A stretch of 64,000 nt of DNA. Source: Nocardioides mangrovi (GTDB lineage: Bacteria; Actinomycetota; Actinomycetes; Propionibacteriales; Nocardioidaceae). The position numbers were made by a program, and so were the translations under genes. Location: positions 31,330-95,329 of the forward strand of contig NZ_JAIQZJ010000017.1 of NCBI RefSeq assembly GCF_020073815.1. Reading direction: 5' to 3'. Positions 51,695-60,297 of this stretch are shown here, in pieces; position 1 is the first letter of the stretch, and every line of letters starts with the position of its first letter. Below the pieces are notes generated by a model, which did not search any database, was not told the origin of the DNA, and saw nothing but the letters and a program-made list of their open reading frames with translations.

Positions 51695-53711
51695 GCGGCA
51701 CCTCCGCCCGGTGGCCCAGGCCCTCGAGCCAGCCGACCAGCACCCGGTGCAGCGCGTCCGCTCCCACCACCATCTCCTCGGGCATCTCGAAGTCCACCGG
51801 GTGCACCACCATGCCCCGGTCCTGCCAGCCGCCGAGACCACCGTGGCACGCCACCAGCCCCTCGAACGCCGCGACCTCGCCGATCTCGTCGATCAGGCTG
51901 TTGACGTAGATGTCCGGGGCCTCGGCCATCGTCGCAGCCCGGAGCACGAACTCCGGCGCGTGCGGGCCGTACGCCGCCAGCGGGTCCTCGCCCGAGATCA
52001 CCCCGTCGCGCACGCGGTGCTCGCCACCGGCGCCGATCGCGACGGGGCCGTGCTCGGCGGTGTCCACGACGACGAACCCGACGCCGGGGTGCTCCACGAG
52101 GCCCGGCACGAGCGCGGGGTAGCGAGCGGCCAGCTCGTCGAGGGTCAGCCGGTGGTCCTCGCCCGCGACGTAGACGAGACCGAGGTTGCCGGACCCGAAC
52201 ACCAGGAACTCCTGCTCCTTCTCGGGCCGGCGGGTCTCGAAGGTGGTCGCCTCGACGCGCTCGGTGGCCCGCTCCGACGCCCGCTGCAGCGCGCGCCCGA
52301 GCACCGTCTCGGTGTCGCCGCCGCCGGCCAGCATGGAGGTGACCGAGCCACTGCTCTCGGCGTTCTCGACCGACGCCACGGTCGCGGTGTCGGTCAGCCG
52401 CGACACGAGCGCGGCGAGGTCCTCGCCGTACCGGTCGGCGAAGACGGCGCCCTGCGACTGCCCGTGGTCGGAGAGCACGACCAGGTGGTAGGTGCGCGGC
52501 GCGACCGCGGCGACCGCCTCGAGCTGGGCGAGGACGGCGTCGATGCCGGCCAGCGCGTCGAGCGCCTCCGGCCGCACGATGCCGGCGTGGTGGGCGACCG
52601 CGTCGTAGTCGACGTAGTCCACGTAGATGCTGCGGCGCCCTCGCAGCATCGCGTCCGCGACCAGGGTGGTGTTGAGGTCGCGGATCACCCCGGTGAGCGC
52701 GGCGCGCTCCATGGCGAAGCCCCAGCCGCGGTGCACGCGCGGGCGGATGTCGCGGCGTACGGCGCGCGCCGCCTGGAAGCGCTCGCGCCCGATCTCGCTG
52801 ATCGCCCGCGACATGCTGCGCGCGAAGCCCGCCGGCCGGCTGAGGTACTCCGAGATCGTCTGCCGGGACTCACGCGTCTGCTGGCCGCGGCCGATCGCGC
52901 TCATCGTGGCGTACGCCGTCGGCGCGTCGCCGGTGAAGAGGTTGCTGACCGAGACGCCGTCGTCGACCAGCAGGCCCCGGCCGTCCGAGTGCATCGCCTC
53001 GATGGCCGCGGCGTCGGCGGGCCGGTTGGCGACGTAGACCTTGCCGGACGGGCGGTCGACCCAGCGGAAGGCCGGGATGCCCTCGATGGTGCCGTGCAGG
53101 ATGCCCATCTGGCTGGCCGGCGTGGTGGCGGGCAGCTTGGGCCGCCACTCGACGGCGCGGTGCGTGCCGCCGCGGACCCAGCGGGAGAGCGTCGGCAGGG
53201 TGCCGGCGTGGATGCACCAGTCGAGCACCGGCCACGGCACCCCGTCGGCCTGCACGAAGACCACGCCGTCGACCTCGGGGTCGGGCACCGTCGTACGCCG
53301 CCGTCGCGCCCGACGGAGCAGCGAGGCGGTGACGGCGTCGTCGGTGCCGGCGGTCGCGACCCAGACGAAGAGGGTCGAGACGGCGGCGATGATCCACGCG
53401 GCGAGCAGCGCCCAGCCGAGGTCGCTCGCGGCGCCGCCCTGCGGCAGGTAGACCACGACCCAGACCGCGAGCGCCTGGCCGAGGAGGCCCGAGAGGATCG
53501 CGCCCACCCAGCCGAGCAGCACCGCTGTCCGGACGAGGAGGATCCGCAGCAGCGCGCCGCAGACCGAGATCAGGACGGCGGTGACGAGGACGCCGCGCCA
53601 GCCTCCGGTCTCGAAGCTCGGCACCAGCCAGGTGCAGAGCGCGATGCCGAGCGCGGCGCCGAGCAGCGCAAGGAGGGCGCGGCCGACATCGCCCCAGCGC
53701 AGGACGCTCAT
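51687..53711 (-). CDS. Membrane-anchored alkaline-phosphatase-superfamily phosphodiesterase
   Basis: 674 residues. Four N-terminal helices of phage-holin-4-like type (ALLALLGAALGIALCTWLVP) precede an extracytoplasmic hydrolase of the nucleotide-pyrophosphatase/phosphodiesterase kind. Metal and nucleophile motifs: FVQADGVPWPVL, PKLPATTPASQMGILHG (Thr/Ser nucleophile), VDYVDYDAVAHHAG and VVLSDHGQSQG, with a final His in ACHGGLGG. Coupled to the flippase-like gene. Substrate probably a phosphodiester lipid or nucleotide; unknown. Confidence 0.85.
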   Translation of the reverse strand: MSVLRWGDVGRALLALLGAALGIALCTWLVPSFETGGWRGVLVTAVLISVCGALLRILLVRTAVLLGWVGAILSGLLGQALAVWVVVYLPQGGAASDLGWALLAAWIIAAVSTLFVWVATAGTDDAVTASLLRRARRRRTTVPDPEVDGVVFVQADGVPWPVLDWCIHAGTLPTLSRWVRGGTHRAVEWRPKLPATTPASQMGILHGTIEGIPAFRWVDRPSGKVYVANRPADAAAIEAMHSDGRGLLVDDGVSVSNLFTGDAPTAYATMSAIGRGQQTRESRQTISEYLSRPAGFARSMSRAISEIGRERFQAARAVRRDIRPRVHRGWGFAMERAALTGVIRDLNTTLVADAMLRGRRSIYVDYVDYDAVAHHAGIVRPEALDALAGIDAVLAQLEAVAAVAPRTYHLVVLSDHGQSQGAVFADRYGEDLAALVSRLTDTATVASVENAESSGSVTSMLAGGGDTETVLGRALQRASERATERVEATTFETRRPEKEQEFLVFGSGNLGLVYVAGEDHRLTLDELAARYPALVPGLVEHPGVGFVVVDTAEHGPVAIGAGGEHRVRDGVISGEDPLAAYGPHAPEFVLRAATMAEAPDIYVNSLIDEIGEVAAFEGLVACHGGLGGWQDRGMVVHPVDFEMPEEMVVGADALHRVLVGWLEGLGHRAEVPRG

Positions 53712-53765
53712 GCCGGGAACCTAGCCGCGGCGCTCGCGGACGGGGCTCCCCCGAATCGTGTGGTG

Positions 53766-53987
53766 TCAGGCGGCGTGCAGGCCGGCCGGGTGGTCCGGAG
53801 CGGCGGCCGGAAGGGCGTCGCGCTCCGGCGTCGCGTCCACGGGCCGCGTCGCCTGGCTGGTGCGGTGGACCATCCACACGAAGAGCCCGAGGGCCAGGAA
53901 GGTCACCGTGATGACGATCCCGAGGTAGACGCCCCAGAAGAGGAACGTGTGCTCGTGGATCGGGTAGTTCTGTCCGGCGGGAGTCAT
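53766..53987 (-). CDS. Small single-helix membrane protein
   Basis: 73 residues starting MTPAGQNYPIHEHTFLFWGV, one transmembrane helix, then a basic/Pro-rich tail. No family recognised. Upstream of the phosphodiesterase gene by 54 bp and same strand. Confidence 0.65.
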   Translation of the reverse strand: MTPAGQNYPIHEHTFLFWGVYLGIVITVTFLALGLFVWMVHRTSQATRPVDATPERDALPAAAPDHPAGLHAA

Positions 53988-54076
53988 GGGTCCACGCTCG
54001 GCTCTCCTGGGCAGGGGGCGGCAGGGACGGCCGCCACCAGCCGGGGGGACCAAGGTCCCGTGGCAGGCTGCGTCCC

Positions 54077-54877
54077 GTGACCGAGGGCAGCGACGGCACC
54101 GAGGGCGTGGAGATCCTGCCGGCCGACCGCGCCGGCTCCTTCGTGCTGCGGATGTCCGGGATGGACCAGTCGTACGTCGACCTCGCGGACCCGACCCGGC
54201 TGGTCTTCGAGTACGTACGCCGACTCGGCGACGTCGTCGACGCCTGCGCGCCCGCCGGCGCCGCGGTGCGGGTCGTGCACGTCGGCGGGGCCGCGATGAC
54301 GCTGCCGCGGTACGTCGCCGCCACGCGCCCCCGCTCGGCGCAGGTGGTCCTCGAGCCGGCGGCCGGGGTGACCGAGCTGGTGCGCCGCGAGCTCCCGCTG
54401 TCGCGGGGCAGCGGGATCAAGGTCCGCCCGGTCGACGGACGGGCCGGGGTCGCGGCCCTGCGCGACTCCTCGGTCGACCTGCTGGTCGTCGACGCGTTCG
54501 CGGACGCGCGGGTGCCGGCATCCCTGGTGACGCCGGCCTTCTTCGCCGACGCCGCCCGTGTGCTGGGGGACGGCGTGGTCGCCCTCAACCTCACCGACCG
54601 GGCGCCCTTCGGCTGGACCCGGCGGGCCGTGGCCTCGCTGCGCACCGCCTTCCCGCACCTGCTGCTCACCGCCGAGCCGGCGACCCTGCGCGCCAAGCGG
54701 CTCGGCAACCTGGTGGTGGTCGCCTCCCGCGGCGCGGTCCCGCTCGAGACGCTGCGCCGCCGGGCGACGACCGCCGGATCGCCGTACCGGGTCCTCGACG
54801 CCGCCGCGGTCTCCGACTCCTTCGGTGGCGGCACGCCCTTCAGCGACGCCGACGCGGAGCCGTCCCCGGCGCCGTGA
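54077..54877 (+). CDS. Spermidine-synthase-like SAM-dependent methyltransferase-fold protein
   Basis: 266 residues, GTG start. Rossmann part VRVVHVGGAAMTLPRYVAAT, then VLEPAAGVTEL, and Asp in LLVVDAFADARVPASLVTPA, as in spermidine-synthase-like proteins. N-terminal beta strands are present (FVLRMSGMDQSYVDLADPTR). No speD-like gene is adjacent, so polyamine synthesis is uncertain; many actinobacterial relatives are of unknown role. Confidence 0.83.
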   Translation: MTEGSDGTEGVEILPADRAGSFVLRMSGMDQSYVDLADPTRLVFEYVRRLGDVVDACAPAGAAVRVVHVGGAAMTLPRYVAATRPRSAQVVLEPAAGVTELVRRELPLSRGSGIKVRPVDGRAGVAALRDSSVDLLVVDAFADARVPASLVTPAFFADAARVLGDGVVALNLTDRAPFGWTRRAVASLRTAFPHLLLTAEPATLRAKRLGNLVVVASRGAVPLETLRRRATTAGSPYRVLDAAAVSDSFGGGTPFSDADAEPSPAP

Positions 54878-54905
54878 CGTCGGCGCCGCCTCCTAGGGTC
54901 GTGCC

Positions 54906-55772
54906 GTGATCGGGCGACTGGCATGGGTGACGACGGCGGAGGCGCGCGGCCGCGACGAGGACGAGCCGCTCGCGCTGGCGGCGCTCGAGCGCACCGGCGT
55001 GTCCGTCGAGGTCGTCGACTGGGACGACGCCGACGTCGACTGGGCGGGCTTCGACCGGGTCGTGCTGCGGTCGGCCTGGGACTACCCCCAGCACCTGCCG
55101 GCCTTCCTCGACTGGCTGGAGGCCGTCGACGCGGCCAGCGAGCTGGTCAACCCGGCGGCGATGGTCCGGTGGAGCCTGGACAAGGCCTACCTGGCCGAGC
55201 TCGAGGAGGCCGGTGTCCCGATCACGCCGACCGTCTTCGTCCCACCCGGGTCGGAGCCGCGCTTCCCGGACGGCGGCTTCGTGGTGAAGCCCGCCGTCGG
55301 CGCGGGCAGCGTCGACGCCGCGTCGTACGACGCCGACCAGCGTGACGTCGCGACCGCGCACGTCGAGCGGCTCCACGCCGCCGGGCAGGTCGCGCTCGTG
55401 CAGCCCTACCTCGCGTCGGTCGCCACCGACGGCGAGTGGCCGCTGGTCTTCCTGGGCGGCAGCTACAGCCACGCCGCGAGCAAGCGCGTCGCGCTGCCCC
55501 GGGCCGGGTCCGTCGACGACCTCTTCGCGGAGGAGACCAACGCGCCGCACGAGGCGAGCGTCGAGCAGGTCGCGGTGGCCCGGGCCGCCGTCGACGTGGT
55601 CACGGCGCGCTTCGGCACCCCGGCGTACGCGCGGGTCGACCTGGTCCGCGCCGACGACGGCCACTTCGTCGTCCTCGAGGTCGAGCTGGTCGAACCCTCG
55701 CTCTTCCTGCCCTACGCCGACGCCGTGGCGGCCGACCGACTGGCGGCTGTGCTCGTAGGCTCCCCGTCGTGA
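54906..55772 (+). CDS. ATP-grasp family protein (glutathione-synthetase-like)
   Basis: 288 residues, GTG start. ATP-grasp fold with lid Lys in GGFVVKPAVGAGSVDAASYD, a middle part ALVQPYLASVATDGEWPLVF, and the metal-binding ARVDLVRADDGHFVVLEVEL plus LVEPSLFLP. It ligates a carboxylate to an amine or thiol in relatives; substrate unknown. The stop overlaps the LOG gene start. Confidence 0.88.
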   Translation: MIGRLAWVTTAEARGRDEDEPLALAALERTGVSVEVVDWDDADVDWAGFDRVVLRSAWDYPQHLPAFLDWLEAVDAASELVNPAAMVRWSLDKAYLAELEEAGVPITPTVFVPPGSEPRFPDGGFVVKPAVGAGSVDAASYDADQRDVATAHVERLHAAGQVALVQPYLASVATDGEWPLVFLGGSYSHAASKRVALPRAGSVDDLFAEETNAPHEASVEQVAVARAAVDVVTARFGTPAYARVDLVRADDGHFVVLEVELVEPSLFLPYADAVAADRLAAVLVGSPS

Positions 55773-56320
55773 GCCGTGACCTCCGCCGCATCGCCGTCTT
55801 CTGCGGGTCCGGCCCCGGCACCGACCCGAGTCTGTCCGCGGTCGCGTACGACGTCGGCCGCGGTCTCGCGGAGCGCGGCCTCGGCCTCGTCTACGGCGGT
55901 GGTGGCAGCGGCCTGATGGGGGAGGTGTCGCAGGGTGCGCTGGACGCAGGTGGCGAGGTGATCGGCGTGATCCCGCGGTCGATGGTGGAGCGCGAGTGGG
56001 GGCGCCACGACCTCACCGAGCTGCACGTCGTCGAGACGATGCACGAGCGCAAGGCGATGATGGCCGACCTCGCCGACGCCTTCCTCTGCCTGCCCGGCGG
56101 CCTCGGGACGCTCGAGGAGATCGTCGAGGTCTGGAGCTGGCGACACATCGGCTTCAACGACGACCCGGTCGGCTTCCTCAACCCCGGTGGCTTCTGGACG
56201 CCGCTGCTCGAGGCGCTCGACGGTCTGGTCGGTGCCGGTTTCGTCCGTCGCGAGGTGCTCGACGACGTGGTCGTCGCCGCCGACCTCGCCGCGGCGCTCG
56301 CCGGGCTCGCTGCCCGCTAG
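55769..56320 (+). CDS. LOG-family nucleotide phosphoribohydrolase
   Basis: 183-residue Rossmann protein with the LOG signature PGGLGTLEE near residue 111, preceded by MHERKAMM. N terminus RRIAVFCGSGPGTDPSL, phosphate loop YGGGGSGLMGEVSQGAL. Family members release a purine-type base from nucleoside monophosphates (cytokinin activation in plants). GTG at 55769 overlaps the upstream stop. Overlaps the end of fadD17 by 4 bases on the other strand. Confidence 0.92.
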   Translation: MSRDLRRIAVFCGSGPGTDPSLSAVAYDVGRGLAERGLGLVYGGGGSGLMGEVSQGALDAGGEVIGVIPRSMVEREWGRHDLTELHVVETMHERKAMMADLADAFLCLPGGLGTLEEIVEVWSWRHIGFNDDPVGFLNPGGFWTPLLEALDGLVGAGFVRREVLDDVVVAADLAAALAGLAAR

Positions 56321-57879
56321 CGGTAGGCCCGACCCCGCGCCTCCCGGGTCCACAGCACACCTGCGCCGGCGGTGGGGCCCTCGGCCGACAGCGTCCTCTT
56401 GAGCACCTTGTTCGTGGCCGTGCGGGGAAGTGTGTCGACGACGCGGACGTAGCGCGGCCAGCCCTTGGTGGGCAGGTCGGCCTGCTCGGCGAGGAAGACC
56501 TCCAGCTCAGCCGGAGTGAGCGGTCCGGTGAGCACGAGCGCAGCCATCACCTGGTCGCCGACCGACTCGTCCGGCACCGCGTAGACGGCGGCCTCGGAGA
56601 CCGCCGCGTGACGGAGCAGGATCCGCTCGATCGGCGCGGCGGCGAGGTTCTCGCCGTCCACGCGCAGCCAGTCGGCCGTGCGGCCGGCGAAGTAGACGAA
56701 CCCGTCGGCGTCGCGATAGGCGAGGTCGCCCGACCAGTACATCCCGCCGCGCATCCGGTCGGCCTCGGCTCCGGGATCCTTGTAGTAGCCCGCGAACGCG
56801 CCCGCGCCGGCGGTGTTGACCAGCTCGCCGGTCGCCTCCTCGGCGTTGAGCAGCTCGCCCGAGGGGCCGAAGACCGCGTCCGGGACCTCCGCCATCGTCT
56901 CGCGGTCGAGCACCTTCACGCCGTCGACCGGACGGCCGAGGGATCCCGCCGGCATCTCGGGGACGCGCTGCACGACGACGGCGTTCTCCGTCGAGGAGTA
57001 GGAGTCGACGACCACGCAGCCGAAGCGCCTCCCGAACGCCTCGATGTCGCGCTCGTTGGCCTCGTTGCCGAAGACCAGCCGCAGCGGGTTGTCCGCGTCG
57101 TCCGGCGCCTCGGGCGTCGCCATGATGTAGGTGAGCGGCTTGCCGACGTAGTTGGCGTACGTCGCGCCGTGGCGCCGGACGTCGGGCAGGAAGCCGGACG
57201 CCGAGAACCGCCGCGCCAGCGCGATGGTCGCGCCGCCGGCCAGGGCCGGACCCCAGCCGGCCATGATCGCGTTGGAGTGGAACATCGGCATGGAGAGGTA
57301 CGCCGTGTCCGCCGGCGACAGCCCGAACCGCTCGGACAGGAACTGCCCCGGGTAGGCCACCTTCGCCTGGGTCACGTTGACGGCCTTCGGGTCGCCCGAC
57401 GTGCCCGAGGTGAAGATCAGCATCATCAGGTCGTCCGGCCCGACCTCGACGTCCGGCACGGCCGCGGCCGCGTGCAGGTCGAGCAGGCCGTCCCAGTCCG
57501 GTGACTCCAGCGGCAGCACCGGTACGTCGACCTCGGCCAGCAGGTCGGCGTGCGCCGCGTCCGTCACGACGAGCTGCACGTCGGCGCGGCGTACGTCGGC
57601 CGCGAGCGCCTCCCCGCGCCGGGTCGGGTTGAGCCCGACCACGACCGCACCACCCAGCGCGGCGCCACCCAGCAGGAACGCGAACTCGGGCACGTTCTCC
57701 AGCAGCACCCCGACGTGCGGCGGCTCTCCCGACGGCAGCAGCGCGTCGAGCACCGCCGCGCGCACGCAGGACTCCTGCACGACCTCCGCCCAGGTCCACG
57801 CGGAGTCCTCGAAGAGGAGCCCGGGGGATTGGTCACCAACCCGCGCGAGCAGCTGCCCGCGCACGGTGGGCATGGTCAT
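56317..57879 (-). CDS. fadD17: FadD17-like acyl-CoA synthetase
   Basis: 520-residue adenylate-forming enzyme that activates a carboxylic acid to its CoA thioester. AMP/P-loop LIFTSGTSGDPKAV, the VDSYSSTENAV core, YWSGDLAYRDADGFVYF with the adenylate-binding Asp, and the C-terminal Lys in TATNKVLKRTL. Last of fadE26-fadE27-fadD17, the order found in mycobacteria for cholesterol side-chain degradation. A TTGGTCACCAA repeat is embedded near the N terminus (coding VGDQSP). Starts overlapping the fadE27 stop. Confidence 0.9.
   Translation of the reverse strand: MTMPTVRGQLLARVGDQSPGLLFEDSAWTWAEVVQESCVRAAVLDALLPSGEPPHVGVLLENVPEFAFLLGGAALGGAVVVGLNPTRRGEALAADVRRADVQLVVTDAAHADLLAEVDVPVLPLESPDWDGLLDLHAAAAVPDVEVGPDDLMMLIFTSGTSGDPKAVNVTQAKVAYPGQFLSERFGLSPADTAYLSMPMFHSNAIMAGWGPALAGGATIALARRFSASGFLPDVRRHGATYANYVGKPLTYIMATPEAPDDADNPLRLVFGNEANERDIEAFGRRFGCVVVDSYSSTENAVVVQRVPEMPAGSLGRPVDGVKVLDRETMAEVPDAVFGPSGELLNAEEATGELVNTAGAGAFAGYYKDPGAEADRMRGGMYWSGDLAYRDADGFVYFAGRTADWLRVDGENLAAAPIERILLRHAAVSEAAVYAVPDESVGDQVMAALVLTGPLTPAELEVFLAEQADLPTKGWPRYVRVVDTLPRTATNKVLKRTLSAEGPTAGAGVLWTREARGRAYR
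57829..57839. repeat. TTGGTCACCAA palindrome inside the fadD17 coding region
   Basis: Same core and GGGGGA flank as in the 49.2-kb cluster. It is read on the minus strand as codons for VGDQSP near residues 14-19 of the acyl-CoA synthetase. Confidence 0.85.
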
Positions 57880-58988
57880 GCGGGCTCGGCGGCCAGCGCT
57901 CGTCCGATGGTCAGCGCCTGCTCGGTGGCGCCGCCGTGCAGGAACTCGAAGCGCTTGGCCGAGGTGAAGAAGCGGTGCGTCTCGCCGTCGAGGTCGATGC
58001 CGACGCCGCCGTGCACGTGCACCGCCGTGTGCGCGATCCGGTGACCGGCGTCGGCCGCCCACAGCTTCGCGATCGCGACCTCGGTGTCGGCCGGCAGACC
58101 CTCGTCGAGACGCCACGCGGCCGACCACAGCGTGAGCCGCTGGCCGAGCACGTCGATGTAGCCGTCCGCGAGCCGCTGCGACACGGCCTGGAAGGTCCCG
58201 ATCGGGCGGCCGAACTGCTCGCGCGACGTGGCGTACGACGAGGTCAGCCGCAGCGCACCCTCGGTGATCCCGAGCTGCTCCGCGGCACCGCCGAGCACCA
58301 TCAGCTGGCGCAGCCGCCGATCGGCGGTGCCGTCGGCCCCGCCCAGCAGGCGGTCGCCGCCGAGCACCGCGCCGTCGAGGTCGAGCCGGGCCACGGCATC
58401 ACGGTCGGAGAAGTGCTGGGCCACCACCGTGACGCCGGCGTCGCCGGGCTCGACCAGGAAGACGCCGACGCCGGACGGCGTCTCGGCGGGCACCAGGAAG
58501 AGGTCGGCGTAGGGACCGGCGGGGACGACGGCCTTGCTGCCGGTGAGCACGTAGCCGTCGCCGTCGGGGGAGGCGACCGTGGTCGGGCGCTCCGGCGCCC
58601 ACGCGCGCTCCTCGGCGATCGCGGCGGTCACCACGACGCCGCCCGTCGCGGCGCGGGGCAGCCAGGCAGCCCGCTGCTCGTCGGTGCCGTGCTCGGCGAT
58701 CAGCCGGGACGCGGGGCCGTGGGCGGCCAGCGGGACGGGCGCCACGACCCGGCCGACCTCGACGAGGACGCGGGCGAGCTCGACCAGGCCGAGCCCGGCG
58801 CCGTCGTACTCCTCCGGCAGCGCGAGCCCGAGCAGGCCGGCGTCGCCGAGTGCCTTCCACAGATCGCGGTCGAAGCGGTCCCCGTCGGCCTCGACGGCCT
58901 TCATGCGCTCGTTGGTGGCGCGGTCCGCGAGGATGCTCGCCGCCAGCTCGGCGGCGTCGTCCTGCTCCTGGGTGAACCGGAAGTCCAT
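57876..58988 (-). CDS. fadE27: Acyl-CoA dehydrogenase, FadE27/ChsE5-like subunit
   Basis: 370 residues. Typical ACAD segments: LPEEYDGAGLGLVELARVLV and ATSREQFGRPIGTFQAVSQR, then VHVHGGVGIDLDGETHRFF. The catalytic Glu region and parts of the FAD site are reduced, as in mycobacterial ACADs that form alpha2-beta2 heterotetramers with half the FAD sites. Pair with the adjacent FadE26. Role: first oxidation of a steroid side-chain CoA ester. Confidence 0.88.
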   Translation of the reverse strand: MDFRFTQEQDDAAELAASILADRATNERMKAVEADGDRFDRDLWKALGDAGLLGLALPEEYDGAGLGLVELARVLVEVGRVVAPVPLAAHGPASRLIAEHGTDEQRAAWLPRAATGGVVVTAAIAEERAWAPERPTTVASPDGDGYVLTGSKAVVPAGPYADLFLVPAETPSGVGVFLVEPGDAGVTVVAQHFSDRDAVARLDLDGAVLGGDRLLGGADGTADRRLRQLMVLGGAAEQLGITEGALRLTSSYATSREQFGRPIGTFQAVSQRLADGYIDVLGQRLTLWSAAWRLDEGLPADTEVAIAKLWAADAGHRIAHTAVHVHGGVGIDLDGETHRFFTSAKRFEFLHGGATEQALTIGRALAAEPA

Positions 58989-58993
58989 CTCGT

Positions 58994-60184
58994 TCAGCTC
59001 CTCTTGGCTGCGGGGAGGCCGAGGCCGACGTACCCGATGATGTCGCGCTGGATCTCGTTGGTGCCGCCGCCGAAGGTCATCACCAGCGCGGAGCGGTAGA
59101 AGCGCTCGAGGCGGCCCTGGAGCACGGCACCCTCGGAGGCACCGGTGATGCCGGCCTCGGGACCGACGATCTCCATCAGCGTGCGGTAGACCTCGGTCGC
59201 GAGCTCCGAGCCGTAGATCTTGGTGGCCGACGCCTCGGCGGGGGACAGGTCGACGCCGGCGTCCGCGTCGGCCGCGAGCTTCCAGTTGATGAGCCGCAAC
59301 GCCTCCGCGCGGGCGTGCGCCCGGCCCAGCGCGATCTGCACCCACTCGCTGTCGATCACCCGCTCGCCGTTGGGCGCCTTCGTCGCCTGCGCCCAGGTGC
59401 GCACCATCTCGATCGAGTGCGTCAGGGGAGCGGCCGAGGTGAGCGCGACCCGCTCGTGGTTGAGCTGGTTGGTCATCAGCGACCAGCCGCCGTTGAGCTC
59501 GCCGACCAGGTTGGACGCCGGCACGCGCACGTCCTCGTAGTACGTCGCGCTCGTGCTGACGCCCGCGACCGTGTGCACGGGGGTGTAGGAGAAGCCCTCG
59601 GCGCCGGCCGGGACCAGGATCATCGACAGGCCCTTGTGGCGCGGCAGGTCGGGATCGGTGCGGCAGGCCAGCCAGATCCAGTCGGCGTACTGGATCAGCG
59701 AGGTCCACATCTTCTGACCGTTGATCACCCACTCGTCGCCCTCGCGGACCGCGCGGGTCTTGAGCGAGGCGAGGTCGGTGCCGGAGCCGGGCTCGGAGTA
59801 GCCGATGGAGAAGTGGAGGTCGCCGGCCAGGATCTTGGGGAGGAAGGAGGCCTTCTGCTCGTCGGTGCCGTAGCGCATGATCGTCGGCCCGACCGTGTTG
59901 AGCGTCAGGTAGGGGATCGGGACGCCCGCCACGGCGGCCGCGTCGGTGAAGATCAGCTGCTCGATCATCGAGCGGTTCTGCCCGCCGTACTCCGTCGGCC
60001 AGCCGATGCCGAGCCAGCCGTCGGTGCCGAGCTGGCGGATCACCTTCTTGTAGACGACGTCGTCGCCGAACTCGCCGGTCGCGGACGCGAGGCCGGCCTT
60101 GACCTCCGGCGTGACCAGGCCGGCGAAGTACTCGCGCAGCTCTTCACGAAGCGCTTGCTGGTCCGGTGTCAGGGCGATGTGCAT
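58994..60184 (-). CDS. fadE26: Acyl-CoA dehydrogenase, FadE26/ChsE4-like subunit
   Basis: 396 residues. FAD and substrate motifs YSEPGSGTDLASLKTRAVRE, GQKMWTSLIQYAD and the C-terminal MTFGGGTNEIQRDIIGYVGL. Length and order match mycobacterial FadE26 (ChsE4). The 5-bp gap to fadE27 indicates one operon. The divergent kshA and the AAC-N2-GTT operator between them support steroid-controlled expression. Confidence 0.9.
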   Translation of the reverse strand: MHIALTPDQQALREELREYFAGLVTPEVKAGLASATGEFGDDVVYKKVIRQLGTDGWLGIGWPTEYGGQNRSMIEQLIFTDAAAVAGVPIPYLTLNTVGPTIMRYGTDEQKASFLPKILAGDLHFSIGYSEPGSGTDLASLKTRAVREGDEWVINGQKMWTSLIQYADWIWLACRTDPDLPRHKGLSMILVPAGAEGFSYTPVHTVAGVSTSATYYEDVRVPASNLVGELNGGWSLMTNQLNHERVALTSAAPLTHSIEMVRTWAQATKAPNGERVIDSEWVQIALGRAHARAEALRLINWKLAADADAGVDLSPAEASATKIYGSELATEVYRTLMEIVGPEAGITGASEGAVLQGRLERFYRSALVMTFGGGTNEIQRDIIGYVGLGLPAAKRS

Positions 60185-60236
60185 GGGGCACGCTGCTTTC
60201 GTTGGCTTGCTCTCGTGTGCTGGAATCCCGGCCTCG

Positions 60237-60260
60237 AAAACTATAACCTGTTCTCGTTTT
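60237..60260. promoter_or_regulatory. KstR-like operator between fadE26 and kshA
   Basis: AAC-CT-GTT core (60245-60252) within a longer palindrome: AAAAC (60237-60241) and GTTTT (60256-60260) pair on the outside. KstR, the TetR repressor of cholesterol genes, recognises TNNAACNNGTTNNA; only the last base differs. It lies in the 113-bp divergent promoter. Confidence 0.6.
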
Positions 60261-60297
60261 GGTCCACACGATGCTCGATCGACGCTTGGAGGCAGGC

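Noticed and set aside
51500..54080. Long rightward open frame across the membrane genes
   Set aside because: It is the antisense shadow of the two GC-rich membrane genes, with Arg/His-rich composition and no domain motifs.
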